64,000 nucleotides of DNA. Source: Antedon mediterranea (Eukaryota > Echinodermata > Crinoidea > Comatulida > Antedonidae). Made by a program: the position numbers and the translations under genes. Under the pieces are notes generated by a model. That model made no database searches, had not been told where the DNA came from, and saw nothing but the letters and a program-made list of their open reading frames with translations. Of the stretch, positions 1 through 11,878 are shown piece after piece. Location: the NCBI RefSeq assembly GCF_964355755.1, contig NC_092674.1, positions 4,469,001 through 4,533,000 on the forward strand, read 5' to 3'. Numbering within the stretch: position 1 is the first letter of the stretch; every line of letters begins with the position of its first letter.

Positions 1-1
1 T

Positions 2-170
2 GTTTTAGCTGCTCGGCCACTCACTGATGCAATATATATACAGAATAAATTTGAGCTTGTTTTTGTTTTCAGTGACTATGATGCAATTAAAGAAGATCTA
101 CGGCAACTTGTGAAAGATTTAATAACTAACTTTCTGAAACCAGATGAGTATAAGCTACAATCAAAGTCAT
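2..170 (+). CDS. Last coding exon of an unidentified upstream gene (partial)
   Basis: A frame is open from base 2 to a TAG at 168-170. Its protein-like end includes DYDAIKEDLRQLVKDLITNF and finishes KLQSKS. A pyrimidine-rich stretch ending in AG at 71-72 is a good splice acceptor, so the exon may really begin at 73, in which case only about 32 codons are coding. Alternatively the whole open stretch from the window edge is exon. I do not recognise the family; the charged, amphipathic C-terminus shows no membrane segment or catalytic motif. The gene is on the same strand as the formin 14 kb downstream, with no sign that they are linked. Confidence 0.5.
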
Positions 171-202
171 AGAGAGGTGAGAGATTTTTATCTCTACTAC
201 AG

Positions 203-320
203 TTGTGTCTACACTATCAAACTTGATGTAACAAAAAGATGTGATGTGCCCATATATGGACACGAGATGTCATATCACTAGTCAAACATTAAACTAGTTT
301 GATATTGTATACAGAGCTAA
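203..320. repeat. MITE-A copy 1
   Basis: Begins gtgtctacactatcaaactt and ends with its inverted counterpart agtttgatattgtatacaga. The interior has the family hallmark atgtgatgtgcccatatatg. It is shorter than other copies. Confidence 0.8.
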
Positions 321-1010
321 TTATTTAGAATATAGATAACAAGTTCTTAACAAAACAAAGAAGGCACACAATTTCTATGTAATGTTTACCTGTGTCTCTT
401 TTATTTACTAGGAGACAACATTCCTTGTGCCAGAACTTAGGCAGACATTTTAATGTTTATCAAGCCGTCCATCCATCCAATGTACAGATTGAGTATAACT
501 ATCATCAACACAAATTATTTAAACAAAAATTTACCACCTTTAATATCAAATCATTGAATTCTCCAATGCAAATTTACTAAATATGATTTAGCAAGTTGAT
601 ATTTTTTTAAAGGAAAATACAATAGAACTCCAAATAGGACACATTATAAGGACACCTCTTAAACCTAACATACTGTTCCTTTGAATAGGGGCTGACCATG
701 TGTTAAAGGTTATATTTCCCCTTGTTGATTTAAAAAATGTTCCCTTATAGGAATGGGAAAGGAAGGTCTATTGTAATTTAAAATTGTTAATTACATTGAA
801 ATATTATCACTATTTACTACTTTAAGAAATTGGTTTAGTAAATTGTGGAGTGAGCCTATACCATTATGGTGTATTTTTTTACCAACATTTTTCACAGCTT
901 GAAGTGATATTGTGATTGTTCAGCACATTTAACCAAAGAGACTACTCTTTAAAAAATACATTAATTTTAGGAAAAAAAAGGTTTGCTGATGAAATAAAAG
1001 AAAAAATATT

Positions 1011-1090
1011 ATGGCATGGTTACTTGGTAGTAACATTGCTGCTTAGCAGGGTAGTGGGTTCAAGACCTAGATTAAGTCATTGTCTGCTAC
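1011..1090 (+). repeat. tRNA-derived SINE remnant
   Basis: A tRNA-like block with A-box-like tggttacttggtag and B-box gggttcaagacc, followed by unrelated sequence. It does not fold into a complete tRNA by eye, so a SINE head is the better reading. Confidence 0.4.
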
Positions 1091-1942
1091 CTTAAAGTAG
1101 ACATGTTTTAACTGAAATAAAATAATAATAAATTAATATATTATCATTTATTTTGAACTTACTGTGTACTTTGTTAAGACCGTTTAATAGTGCATTCACA
1201 CACAAAACAATTAAATATTAAAAGAATAAAAGGAGCCCCGTCCAGAACTATAATATAAGGAGAATACTATTTAAATGTATAAAATCTGAAAGTAAAAAGG
1301 TTTAATGTTTTACAGAACTTTTAATATTGGGTGATTTGTGTAAATATTAAAAGATCGAATATTGAAATCATTTTGTGACAAGAAAGATGACATTTAATAT
1401 TCTTTTATTTATTTTTGAAATAGTAAATCTGAAATAAGATGAATTTTATTAAGTTTTAGAAATAAATTAATAATATTTGTTTAATTAATATTGCTGATTA
1501 TATATTCAATGCTATGTCTATCTGTAGTTTTCTATATATAGCCTGTGTTTTCCTTAGTGTCAAACAATTTCTCGTTTCATTTTAAGAATATCTTTTTCTG
1601 TACATACAGAAACCAGTTTGAATTTTTGTTTCAAGTAAATGTTAATTATATACAGTAAGTGTAAACTGACAGGAAATATAACTATTTTATTTAAAGACCC
1701 TTCCCTACGTTTTTTAGATCTAATTTAAGATCACAAACTATATTTAATGTAAAAATAATACTATATGATCCTATTGCGATAACTTTTTTTGTCTTTAAAT
1801 GTTTAAAAATGTGAAAAATAAGTTGATTCTAATAATTATAGCTGCCCGCTATAAATCCTAAGATGCATTGCGCGTGGATTGATATTTTGGTTTTTCTTCT
1901 GTAATTCTTGATTGCTAATTTGTAAGCTTTGACTATTTGTAT

Positions 1943-2310
1943 TGTCCGCCCACAACCCCCCCCCCCCCCCCCTAAAAAAAAACATGAACAATTAAGATTA
2001 ATAAATTCAGACTTTAAATAGGCCAATTTGCAGTTTTAATCAAGTTACTCACTTCTGTACAAAAAACCAAAACAATTAATGATTTCACTTATAAAAAGAC
2101 AAAAGAAATGTTTAATTTTAACCGAAAACCATTCTGACAGACAATTTAAGTATTTTGTGCTTTAAATTATATTTTTTAGGTAAATAATTTTTTTTATCAT
2201 CCAGTTTTTGGTCAAAGTGAATAATGACTATTATGTGACTTTAAAATGGCATATAAAAAAAATTTTAAAAAAAAATTTGTAGGGGGACAATATATCTTTT
2301 AATTGTACTA
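1943..2310. repeat. MITE-C copy
   Basis: Shares with other copies, in order: aaaacatgaacaattaagat, taggccaatttgcagttt, cacttataaaaagac, gtgaataatgactattatgt and the terminal ggggacaatatatcttt. The left end is degraded by a poly(C) run. Confidence 0.7.
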
Positions 2311-2639
2311 GTATACTATACAGTTATAGAGTAATATAACAGTAAATAATTAGTAAATATTTTACAATACTACATACATTAATCGCCACGTTCTAAATGT
2401 ATCAAGAATGCAATGAATGAATGAAATGCTTTGTTGCATTGACTTTATATATTTACATATCTTTGTTTTTGTTCTATGAGCTGTTAGATTAAGATTTTTT
2501 TTTTCTCTCTCTTTTGCTATGGATATAATATTATGTCACCATGATATTCCGAAATAAAAAGATCAATGAAATGAAATACCAGGGGTTATTTTTAAGACAG
2601 AGACTGAAAGACTTGTACACGGATATTTAGGGTTTTTTT

Positions 2640-2880
2640 TAGAGATGTATTGTTCCCTCAAAAACATGAACAATTTTGTAATTTAAAAAAGTTATTAATC
2701 ACATTCGTAGAAAAAAAAAACATTATTTTTCACTTATAAAAATGACAATATAAATTAAACCAAAAACCCTCATTAATTTACAATTTTTTCAGGTAATTAA
2801 TTTTAGGTCAAAGTGAATAACTATGATGTGACATTGTAATGGCATATTCAACACAACATTTTTTAAGAATTATTTTATTT
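2640..2880. repeat. MITE-C copy, internally deleted
   Basis: Starts agagatgtattgttccctca, with the family interior (aaaaacatgaacaatt, cacttataaaaatgac, gtcaaagtgaataactat, gtgacattgtaatggcat). The right terminus has been lost. Confidence 0.65.
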
Positions 2881-3314
2881 TTAAGTCTAGGCCGAGGTAA
2901 AAAATTTGATTTAATTGTGCATACCAAATGGTATTCACACTTCTTCTTTATCTTGAATTCTGGATGAACAAAATCCATGTTATATCCGCTACATAAATTT
3001 ACATATTATAATTATACTATACATCGGTTGATGATTATTGACTGAGAGTAATTTAATAATAAAATAGATTTATTCTATGTAATAAATAGTTAATGAGCAT
3101 TTCATTATTTACTTTTATTTTCTTTTCACAATTGATTAATTTTGTTCTAGCATTTTGTTATTGATTTTATCATTTTATATACGCTATAAATAATTGTATT
3201 ATCTTGCTTGACGTCAACTTACAATATTGAATGCAATATAAATTGAATAAAACTAAAGTAATGGTAATTATTGATATTCATTTTGTTGTCTTTTTGTATA
3301 TACTGTTATTAACC

Positions 3315-3525
3315 AGAGGTGATCTTCAGCAGCGTTCTGCAACTTTTATTAACCGCGACCCCATGATCCTATTTTGGAAATTCTCGCGACCCACCATTGG
3401 ATATTTGATCAGTGTATAATTGATAAAAAGTTTCAGTATCGGAAACAATTTCGTGATAAAAAATTTTTTCGCAACCCAAACATTGTGTCACACCCCTTAG
3501 GTTGCGGAACAGTGATCTAAAGGGG
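3315..3525. repeat. Possible hAT-like non-autonomous remnant
   Basis: The left side gaggtgatcttcagcagcg and the inverse of the right side gttgcggaacagtgatctaa are similar, and the interior has paired cgcgaccc/gcaaccc motifs reminiscent of hAT-derived short elements. The ends are too decayed to define a target duplication. Confidence 0.3.
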
Positions 3526-4849
3526 ATTGCTAGGGTGCACTCTACTACTTTTGACAGGTAAAATTAAATTATGGTTTTCGATGAATATTAATATTATATA
3601 TTGGATCCGCCACTGTTAACTAATATAGCTAGAACCCATATTAAGGGGACACCTTCAGGACCTTGAAAAGTGTCCCCTCAATAGAGGTGTTTTACAAACG
3701 AGTTTTACTGTATATAAAATAGCCAGAAACATTGATTGAATTGCAATATTTTAAAATATTGCAAAACCGTTCTACATTTGTTTAATTAAACTAATTTAAA
3801 TATACAATTATAGGTTTATGAATATTCATGAAGGTGACATGGTCAAGGTTGGCTACTTTGTCAAGGTATTTACCTTGTATTTTGCCCCATTTAACTAATC
3901 CACCTATTATTCCAGCTCATTGATAATTACTATACCACACATCATTTAATTTCGAGGAAAGGTGATATTATTGAATTGGATTACCAAAAAATATGTATAA
4001 TAAAAACAGAATACTAAATTAACTTATTAATTGTTAATCAACTGCAAGGTCAAAAACTGCTACTGTACTCCGACTACAATCGTAAGCAAGAAAACAAATT
4101 GTCAGCTTGCTTGAAAATAACTTTGTGTACTACTATGCAGATAGCGATTTTAAAGGAAAATGTTAATATTGTCCAAAACTGTACACAGTATAAAAAAACA
4201 CAGAAGTGTTTAGTCTTTGCCAATTAACCTGTCAACATTAAATTAAAAATGATTTGAAAAGAAATGGAAAATGATGTTCAGTAAACAGTCTACTACTGGT
4301 GACGGTGACCCCACTTACATACACATACACCCACGTAAAATGAATGATATGTCATTGAACCTAGCGCCATTATATTGTATTGTGTTATTTCCAATGCACT
4401 TCTCAAATATAATAGGTGAATATTTGACATCATACAGTATATCATGTTTTGTCACCTTCTGTGACATCACAAGGTGGAACAGTGGTATTTCAGAGAACCA
4501 GGAAATGATTCTCAAATTTGTTTTTTTAACCGGGACAACATTGAAAACAATAATGAAATAAAGGCAAATATGTTGTGATATGTTGTTGATGGTGTAGATC
4601 TATGTTAATAAATTTATTTCATCATCGCGGCAAACAAATTTGAAATGCATTAGTTAGTTGAAATGTATTGGATTAGTGGCTGTTTTGATTTGTGGTGGTG
4701 TTCAAATGAACTATTTTTAGGTTTGATACAAAATGTTACATACAGCCTGAAGTACATATCTCTAGTAACTTTAAAACATTATTGATTAAATTATTAAATT
4801 GCACAAAAGTATAATTCTGTATATTAAGGTGATACTTTGGCTTCAATTG

Positions 4850-5060
4850 TGGTTGACATGATATGGCTTACCAATCTCAGGGTGCTTGGTTCAAATCTTT
4901 TCACACTCACATTTTCTGACGACAATATACTCTCATTTTAAGACCGTCCGTTTAGAAAGAGAGGGTTTGATTTGTTTGATTTGATTTATTCAATATCGGC
5001 TCATTACAATTACAACAGAGTACATAAAAATATATAATGAAACAAAAAGCCAGGATTGTC
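4850..5060 (+). repeat. SINE-like block next to a LINE-type 3' tail
   Basis: A tRNA-like stretch with B-box ggttcaaatc lies at about 4855-4905. Near 4970-5000 there is a (tttga)n run followed by sequence similar to the tail at 27690. Both are old fragments; the boundary between them is unclear. Confidence 0.35.
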
Positions 5061-5294
5061 AAAAGCGAACCCAATCACTGTTTAAAGACTTTCATATTAG
5101 TAATTCATCAAGTCACATATTCTGTTTTAGTATATTAAATTCACATGAATAAAAATCATAAATGAAATTTTGAAGACCAGTATAAATCAAAAGGGTTTGG
5201 TTTTTTGGCAATCATATCAAAAACTTTAACAACAGTCTCTGCAGCTATCTTGTCTTCCTTGACCCACCCATCAGCCTATCATCAAAACTGCCTA

Positions 5295-5443
5295 AAGCCC
5301 TGTCTACACTATCAAACTAGTTTTACAAAAAAAGTGTGATGTGCCCAAATATGATAGTGATATGGCCAAATATAATAGTGATATCATCATCATGTCCATA
5401 TATGGGTACATCACATTTTTTGATAGATGTATAGACAGAGCTT
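5295..5443. repeat. MITE-A copy 2
   Basis: Complete copy: left end agccctgtctacactatcaa, right end tagatgtatagacagagctt, interior gtgtgatgtgcccaaatatg and atgtccatatatgggtacat. Confidence 0.88.
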
Positions 5444-5800
5444 TATGCTCAGCAACTTTCTACAGTGCAGAAAATAATTTCTTCATTTACTTAGAATAGC
5501 GTTACCACTGTTGTCGCAAATGAATTCATAATTTGATCTAGTCAGTGTACATATTTGGCATATCAATGTGTAACTGTTCATTGCTTTGGTATTCTATTAC
5601 ATGATGATGATATATTTCATTAAAGCTACGCATTTTGAATATGTAAACATCCAAACAACATGTGATGTGTAGTTATCAGACTATGTTTAATATAAAAAAC
5701 ACTAATTGGTAAGTTTTATATGCAATTGCCTAAGAATTATCAATTTGATTGTACACTTTGTACTGTATCAGACATTCTCATTGTGTATTGTTTGTTTGAA

Positions 5801-5960
5801 GCTCTGTCTACACTATCAAACTTTATGTGACAAAAAAATGTGATGTGCCCATATATGGACATGATGATGTCATAACACTACCATATTTGAGCATATCACT
5901 ACCATATTTGGACACATCACACTTTTTTTTTCAAACTAGTTTGATAGTGTATACAGATTC
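5801..5960. repeat. MITE-A copy 3
   Basis: Complete copy: left end gctctgtctacactatcaaa, right end ctagtttgatagtgtataca. The interior carries a tandem doubling of the accatatttgggcatatcact unit. Confidence 0.88.
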
Positions 5961-5964
5961 TTTA

Positions 5965-6302
5965 AAATATTGTTGTCCTCCAAGGCAAACAAAATAAAGA
6001 TGAATCAAAATTAAACTTTGCATAGGCCATTGTAGTTTATTAGAATTTACTTATAGATAACCTATAGAAAACGGAAAACATATAATGATTTCACTTATAA
6101 AAAGACAAAATAAATGCTTCAATTTAACCAAAAATCTGGTTAACTATATTTTTAAAATTACGGTTTTATCAGGTAAATATTTTTTTAGATCAAATTGTTG
6201 GTGTAAATGTGAATAATTATTATATGACATTAAGATGGCCTATTTAATAAGAAAACATTTTAAAATATTTTTTTCCAGGGGACAATATATATCTATATTT
6301 AC
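5965..6302. repeat. MITE-C copy
   Basis: Family landmarks are in order: attgttgtcctccaagg, cataggccattgtag, cacttataaaaagac, gtgaataattattatatgac and the right end aggggacaatatatatct. It follows MITE-A copy 3 almost directly. Confidence 0.7.
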
Positions 6303-7480
6303 AGGAAATTGCCTTGCCACCTTTTAGAAGGATAGTGAATGAATTTGCTTATGGTTATTCGTAGCAATTTGCCTAAATAAATTTTTTTTAAATAAAAAAT
6401 TACAAAAAAACTGTAATTGCACACTGAGGTAAAGCCATCCTAATTGAACAATTATTGACCTGTATCAGCATTCTCAGAATGTTGTCATTTTAAGTGGTTT
6501 TTATCCTGAAAAATGAATTAATAGAATTGGGATGCATCAGTTAGACAACTTTCAACCATGGTTAAACATTAATTTTGTTAACCCTAAAGAACTTTTTAAA
6601 AAACTGAATGTACAAAGGTACGTTATGCTAATATAAACATATCTATTTGGTTAAGGGTTTACACTAGGTCAATATTTACAGTGTAATAACCTGATAAACA
6701 TAGGTGACAGACTTTGGCCATTCTACCATAATTAGCCGGTGGTATCACATATATTATATATATTACTGCCGATTTTTTTATGAAACATTTTCTGCTGATT
6801 GGCTTCTGATAGATGATCAACGTACTGGCATTTAAATATTGCAAAGATTTATGGCTGTAAGGTAAGAAAACATTTACCTGAACTGTATTTATGTTATGCT
6901 AACAATTTTATCATGTACCAGTAGTACTATATAAAGAAAACCTAGATTTCTGTGGTAACTGATTAGATGAAATTACAAATACTGTATATGTATCCTTCTA
7001 AAAATAAATCTAGTTAAATAAACCTGTAAATAAAACAACAAATGAATAAGTATGAATATAGACTCTTTTATAGTTTAGTAAGTTATTTATAAGCATTTTT
7101 TTTATTTTCATAATAATATGAAATAAGAATATACAAGAAAATATATATATAAGAAAATACATAATATTTTTTTAAAATAATTATGTAACATTAATTAAAT
7201 TAAATTGAGCTTGAATTCAAGATATTTTTAAAAATATTAAATGTTAATGTTCTTCTGTTTTTTTGTTCATAAATTTACATACGAAAGATTATTTTATTTT
7301 AGCTAATCAGGTTCATTTAGCATATTTGTATTAAACCTGATCAATAATTGATTTTTATTTATTTTTTTCATTGCATTTTTTACAAGTTTGCTTTAATTTG
7401 AATGGCTGTACGGTATCTTATGAATATTCATAAGCCTATTTAAAGTTGTTGACATTTAACCTATTTCTTTGGTAGTCAGT

Positions 7481-8660
7481 CAGCAGTGAGCAGTTGATCA
7501 CAAGTCAGTCAAGCAAAGGTACTTAACTTCGCACAGAAACCGATTTAAAACTAATGTTTAATAGAACTTCCCCTTTTGTAAACGCTGTTTTTAAAGGTAA
7601 GAGTTTGAAATATATTTGAATTACAAAAACTGTAGTCAATTTGTGTATAAAGAAATAAGGTAGGTGAAAAGTAAGTAGCAAGGAAGTCCACCACCACAGG
7701 ATCCAGGTATTGTGTAGGTAACTGGCAGGTGAGACTGAGTGAGAGGCACACAGTAGCCTAGAATTCTTTCTATTCACTTTAATTAGAAGTATTGGGCGAG
7801 AATTTCATTTATTGTCAGTGGATTAGAGCTTAGAACAGTGCACAATATTCAATAGTTTTTTGTTTAGACAAGCCAGTTAATTCAAGTACACAATCCATAT
7901 AAACAGTTTCAACTATAACATTGAAGGCAATTTTATAATAATTTCGTAAATTGGCCTATAGTAATACTTGTATACTTGTTTTTTTCTGCAATAATACTTG
8001 AAAAATGTTTTCCAATCCTTTGTATTATTATGCAGACAAATTCTTATGAATTAATAAAGTTTAATTCTAATTTAGTGTATGCAAAATATGAGATAAATAA
8101 AGTACTGATCCAATTTCCTCCCCGCCCCACCATTTTTTAAAAAGAGGGCTTGGGGGGAGCAAAAGGTTATAACATAAGCTTCAACGCCACTGTATGAACT
8201 TACTGTAAATTTAGTTGCCATTTTTTTGGGACGTGAAATTTAAGATACCCTAAAGCAAAACACCTGTTCAATGCATATTGTTTCTGGTCAAAGTTTTGAC
8301 CACTTTTTATACAATTACATTCAAGCTACAGTAGTAGGTCAACTACCATGGACATGTTATTCAGTTAAGTTAACTTATTGAACACATGAGGAGGCCCAGA
8401 TCAACTAAACTTCTTTGGGGCCATTATGCACATATAAACATTCAATAAAATGTTACCTTAAATCCTAAGTTCACAACTGTAAATGAAGTAAACACAGCTT
8501 TATTATATTGTTTACTTATTATACTATACATAACATTTTAATTACTATGAATTAGTAACAATTATAATTCCTCTGCATTATGTCTTCTGATAATAATAAA
8601 TTCCATCTATTTCATGCCTACTTGCCAGGATATTACCAGGGAATGCCTGTCGTTCCCCTG
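7481..8660. other. Gene-free stretch with one possible non-coding exon
   Basis: Bases about 7470-7518 end in a fair splice donor (gcaaag|gtactt) and could be a 5' untranslated exon of the formin gene, but there is no matching promoter or transcript evidence. The rest shows no gene or clear repeat. Confidence 0.25.
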
Positions 8661-9474
8661 TAAGGGCCTGTTTCTGCTGCAACTGCTCAAAATACGGTAT
8701 AGAAATACGGTATAAAATACGGTATTTTTTAGTACCCCGTTTCTGCTAACAATACTTCTTGGGTGGTCGTGTTAAATTTCATCTTTTTTACCCAAATTGC
8801 CATTCATTTATTTGGTCGATAATTAAAAGTCGCAATAAAGGAAGTTTTACGTCTCACTTTCAACAGCCTAGCCCTAGTGATAGAGATGTTGTGAGAGCAC
8901 AGAAAACATCGTAATGGGGACAATTAATTCGTTTCCTCCCCGAGTTATTGTATTTTGCAATGTTATACTGCTTTCGCAGGCTCTTCAGCTTTGAGTTTAC
9001 TTGCTTTGGAGACAAGTCTATTCCATACTCCTGCTTTTTTATTTTAGAAATGTCTTTATAAATGTGGTTGTCCCTTTTATTACATTTTAGTTGGCCAGAA
9101 ATTTTAGCTTCCCCACACAAATTTATTTAGTAAAACTGTGACGTCTTCGCTCCACATTTTCGCCGAATATATCTATACACGTGTGTAAAGCAGCTGACAG
9201 CGACAGAAAATAAAAACACGAATGTTGACCTTTTGTCATGTAAAAAAAAAATACGGTATTTTTTTTGGCAGCAGAAACGGGTACAAAAAATACGGTATAA
9301 ATTTGTAAATACCGTATTTTATCCACAAATTTTGTGGGGAAAATACGGTATACAAAATACGGTATATTTTTTATGAGCGCAGTTTCTGCTGCCAAAAATA
9401 TACCGTATATATACGGTATTCAACAAATACCGTATAATATACAGTATTTAGTTGGCAGCAGAAACAGGGCCTAA
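8661..9474. mobile_element. PIF/Harbinger-like non-autonomous element
   Basis: The element (8664-9471, 808 bp) has inverted ends: left gggcctgtttctgctgcaac, right gttggcagcagaaacagggc followed by c. It is flanked by direct TAA at 8661-8663 and 9472-9474; a three-base TWA/TTA-type duplication is characteristic of PIF/Harbinger. The interior is built of many copies of 'aaatacggtatt', and a second inner pair of related ends (about 8733 and 9284, motif cccgtttctgct) suggests nested or compound structure. A degraded Myb-like reading frame inside on the minus strand supports the superfamily call. Confidence 0.75.
8860..9120 (-). pseudogene. Myb/SANT-like DNA-binding domain relic of the Harbinger-like element
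   Basis: The minus-strand frame reads like a trihelix Myb/SANT-like domain: a first helix around SGQLKCNKRDNHIYKDISKI, then LSPKQVNSKLKSLRKQYNIA and a closing RKRINCPHYDVF. Harbinger elements encode a Myb-like partner protein beside the DDE transposase, which fits the TAA-flanked element around it. No transposase remains and no good ATG precedes the domain, so this is a non-functional remnant. A host MSANTD-type gene fragment is the alternative, but its position inside terminal repeats argues against that. Confidence 0.65.
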
Positions 9475-9635
9475 GAGAGATTCTGTATATAATAAAAAAA
9501 GAATATTTATTGAACAATCCATAAATAATGTACAGTTTTTTGCATTTGTTATTCTACCACACACATGCACAGCCAAAAACAAGTCAAAGTACTCACTTGT
9601 TTTTAAGAAAAGGTGTGCAATATTAACAAAACTGT

Positions 9636-9905
9636 ATTGTCCTCCCAAAACATGAAAAAAATAAAGATTAATTTAAAAAAGACTTTGAATAGGCCATTTT
9701 GCAGTTTTAATCAAGTTAATCACTTCCGTAGGAAAAAAAAAATATTTTCTCTTATAAAAAGACAAAATAAACGGTTAAATCATTGAGTTCCAGTCAATTT
9801 GAATTTTGTTGGCTTTATTTTTCAGGTAAATTTTTTTTTCTATTATGTGACATTAAAATAGCATATTCCATAACAAATATAAATGAAAAGAATAATTTTG
9901 TTGAT
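9636..9905. repeat. MITE-C copy
   Basis: Starts attgtcctcccaaaacatga and continues with taggccattttgcagtttta, cttataaaaagacaaaataa and tattatgtgacattaaaata. The right terminus is missing. Confidence 0.65.
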
Positions 9906-10384
9906 TAAAATTACATTGAATCTAAATGAAAATCGAATTTGTTATATCAAATAGTTAATTTATTATTTTACTTTTTATTATGTTACCACATTCTGAGTAC
10001 ATCATCATCGTATAGGATGTCACTACTATAGGATAGATTTTATCTTGTACTAATGGATTTTAGGTAGTGTACTGTTATAACACAATAAATAAAGCAATTA
10101 TAAACAACATTTGAAATCTGTAATGTTACATGTACTGATGGAAGAGGGTGGGGTGAGTGTTGTACTGTAGCTGGTGCTTTAAAAAACACAGTAAAAAAAC
10201 TGGGTGTCATGAAACAAATAAATAATATCCTGAATTTGAGTAAATATTCTTACAAAAAACCAATAAATATGTCAATATGAAATTGCTGGTAGGCCCGACA
10301 TTTCAGCAATGAGTACAATTATTGTTTTTAATACTGAAAAATTCAGTAATGAAGCATAACTACTGCTTAACTTTTAAAATGCTT

Positions 10385-10480
10385 TTTTAAAATGATTTGC
10401 TTGATCTATGGGTCATGCGTTCAAATCCTACTTTTTATCACATGTTCAATTCTAATCGCCAAAACATGTTAAAGATATTT
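10385..10480 (+). repeat. Possible SINE remnant
   Basis: Contains a B-box-like cgttcaaatcc with tRNA-like spacing to an upstream tgcttgatctatggg; too decayed for a firm call. A poly(A) run follows at 10568-10586. Confidence 0.25.
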
Positions 10481-11644
10481 GTTGAGCATCTTTGTTCTTT
10501 GAAACGGATTTCCACCTTTTTGGAGGACAGTGACTTTCACTCATTGGCAAAGTGCCTAAAACATTATTTAAAAAAAAAAAAAAAAAATTGTGTTTGTTCT
10601 AATAATTAAGTTATAATATTAGGAACAGGGATGAATTTCAATTTTAAAGGGGACCAATACAATTTTTTGAATCATGAAATCAATAAATCCATACTAAAGT
10701 ACAGTGAGTTTTGGAGTTCCCCAGTGTACTGTCAACGACACTTGTATGATATCCCAAATAAGGAAGTTGTGATGTCATCAACACTTCATCTTAAGAGACT
10801 GGAGATGATGATGTCATTTCACCAGAAAACAAATATACTTTTATGTATTAATGGGGTCATATTTCTCACCCCTACATCCTGAATTAAGGTATAAAATAGG
10901 TGTACACTCTTAGTGTTAGTTAGTCTGGAGTAGGGATACCTTCCCATTACAATCTTGTTTTTACAAGTCTGTTATTTAATTACATTTGTGGATGGCATAT
11001 TTGTAGTAGTACGGTAAGTCATGTTTTGTTCACCTTCTTGTTTTTAGTTTGTTTTAAATTTAAATTTTTATTTTATATTAACTTGTTTGTATTTTGCATA
11101 ATGATTAATATATCATTATTATATTATAATAATTATTATTATATTATAATGTACAGATATAAATTTGTGCATTATTTTACAGTTATTCCTTTATTGTTTA
11201 CTTTTTGATGTTTATATACTTTGTACCGTATAGTTACTGCACTATTTTAAATTTGTCGATAGAACTGTAGTAAAAACGAAATATATAATATCCCCTCCAT
11301 TATATATAATGTATAGGCTTACTGTTTAATTCTTGCCAAAAGTTTTCAGTTGTGTGCAAACAGCTCACTATGTCAGTCGGTTGGTCAGTCGGTCGGTAAA
11401 AACTAACTCAAATTTAGCGACTGCAGCCATGTACATAGCCTTGTTTTTCTTATAATTTAAGCTAAGTTATCCAACAATCCAATAGTATTTGGAATCTTTT
11501 GAAAAAGACTTGAATAAACAAATCAGGTGGATTTATAGGTGCAGTTTATTAAGATATTTCAGCATTATTTATTGGATTGAATGAACTTTACATATGCTAT
11601 AGAACTATAGAATACTAGTGTTTATATATATATAGAATATCTTT

Positions 11645-11878
11645 CTTCCTGTCCACCCAGGCAGCACTTGCCAACTCATATGCTATGACTTTATCCAAAT
11701 TCCGTCACTTGCACTGATGAAGGGCTAGTGTTGCCCGAAAGCTCTGCTAACTTTTCTGGCTGTTTACTTTATCGTTTTGATTTAGCTTTTCGCTTTTTTT
11801 TTTTTGTATCTCGCCATTGAGACCCAGCCACTGATACCCACAGCATTGTCATTTTTTTCAGTAATTTGCCTTTGGATT
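11645..11878 (+). mobile_element. Short Penelope-like (PLE) insertion with target duplication
   Basis: The insertion is flanked by direct 16-mers tatatagaatatcttt at 11629-11644 and 11879-11894. It contains a hammerhead-type motif followed by ttttctggctgtttacttta, a t-rich run and gacccagccactgatac up to tttggattta. Hammerhead motifs in such terminal segments are known from Penelope-like retroelements, which is the basis of the call. No reverse transcriptase is present, so this is only an end fragment or a non-autonomous derivative. A shorter relative lies at 21506-21631 on the other strand. Confidence 0.6.
11714..11749 (+). ncRNA. Hammerhead-ribozyme-like core
   Basis: Core CTGATGA at 11714-11720; stem II GGGC (11722-11725) pairs with GCCC (11733-11736) around a seven-base loop; GAAA at 11737-11740; stem III AGC (11740-11742) pairs with GCT (11746-11748) around TCT; the U-A cleavage dinucleotide would be 11748-11749. 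One adenine (11721) is unpaired at the base of stem II, and I see no good stem I, so activity is doubtful. Confidence 0.55.

Larger units (their letters stand above)
171..7480. other. Intergenic region, repeats only
   Basis: AT-rich DNA with no open frame that looks like an exon with splice sites. It holds copies of MITE-A and MITE-C, tRNA-like SINE remnants and degenerate repeats of the type 'cccctgaatagggg' near 620-760 and 3625-3715, all listed separately. A poly(C) run lies at about 1950-1970. The short frames present are unsupported by codon pattern or homology. Confidence 0.6.

Noticed and set aside
1943-1975. Poly(C) tract as a regulatory G-quadruplex
   Set aside because: A simple C run in decayed MITE-C sequence with no nearby gene; no basis for a role.
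7523-7777. Minus-strand ORFs of 66-84 codons
   Set aside because: Overlapping low-quality frames without family resemblance, splice sites or neighbours on that strand.
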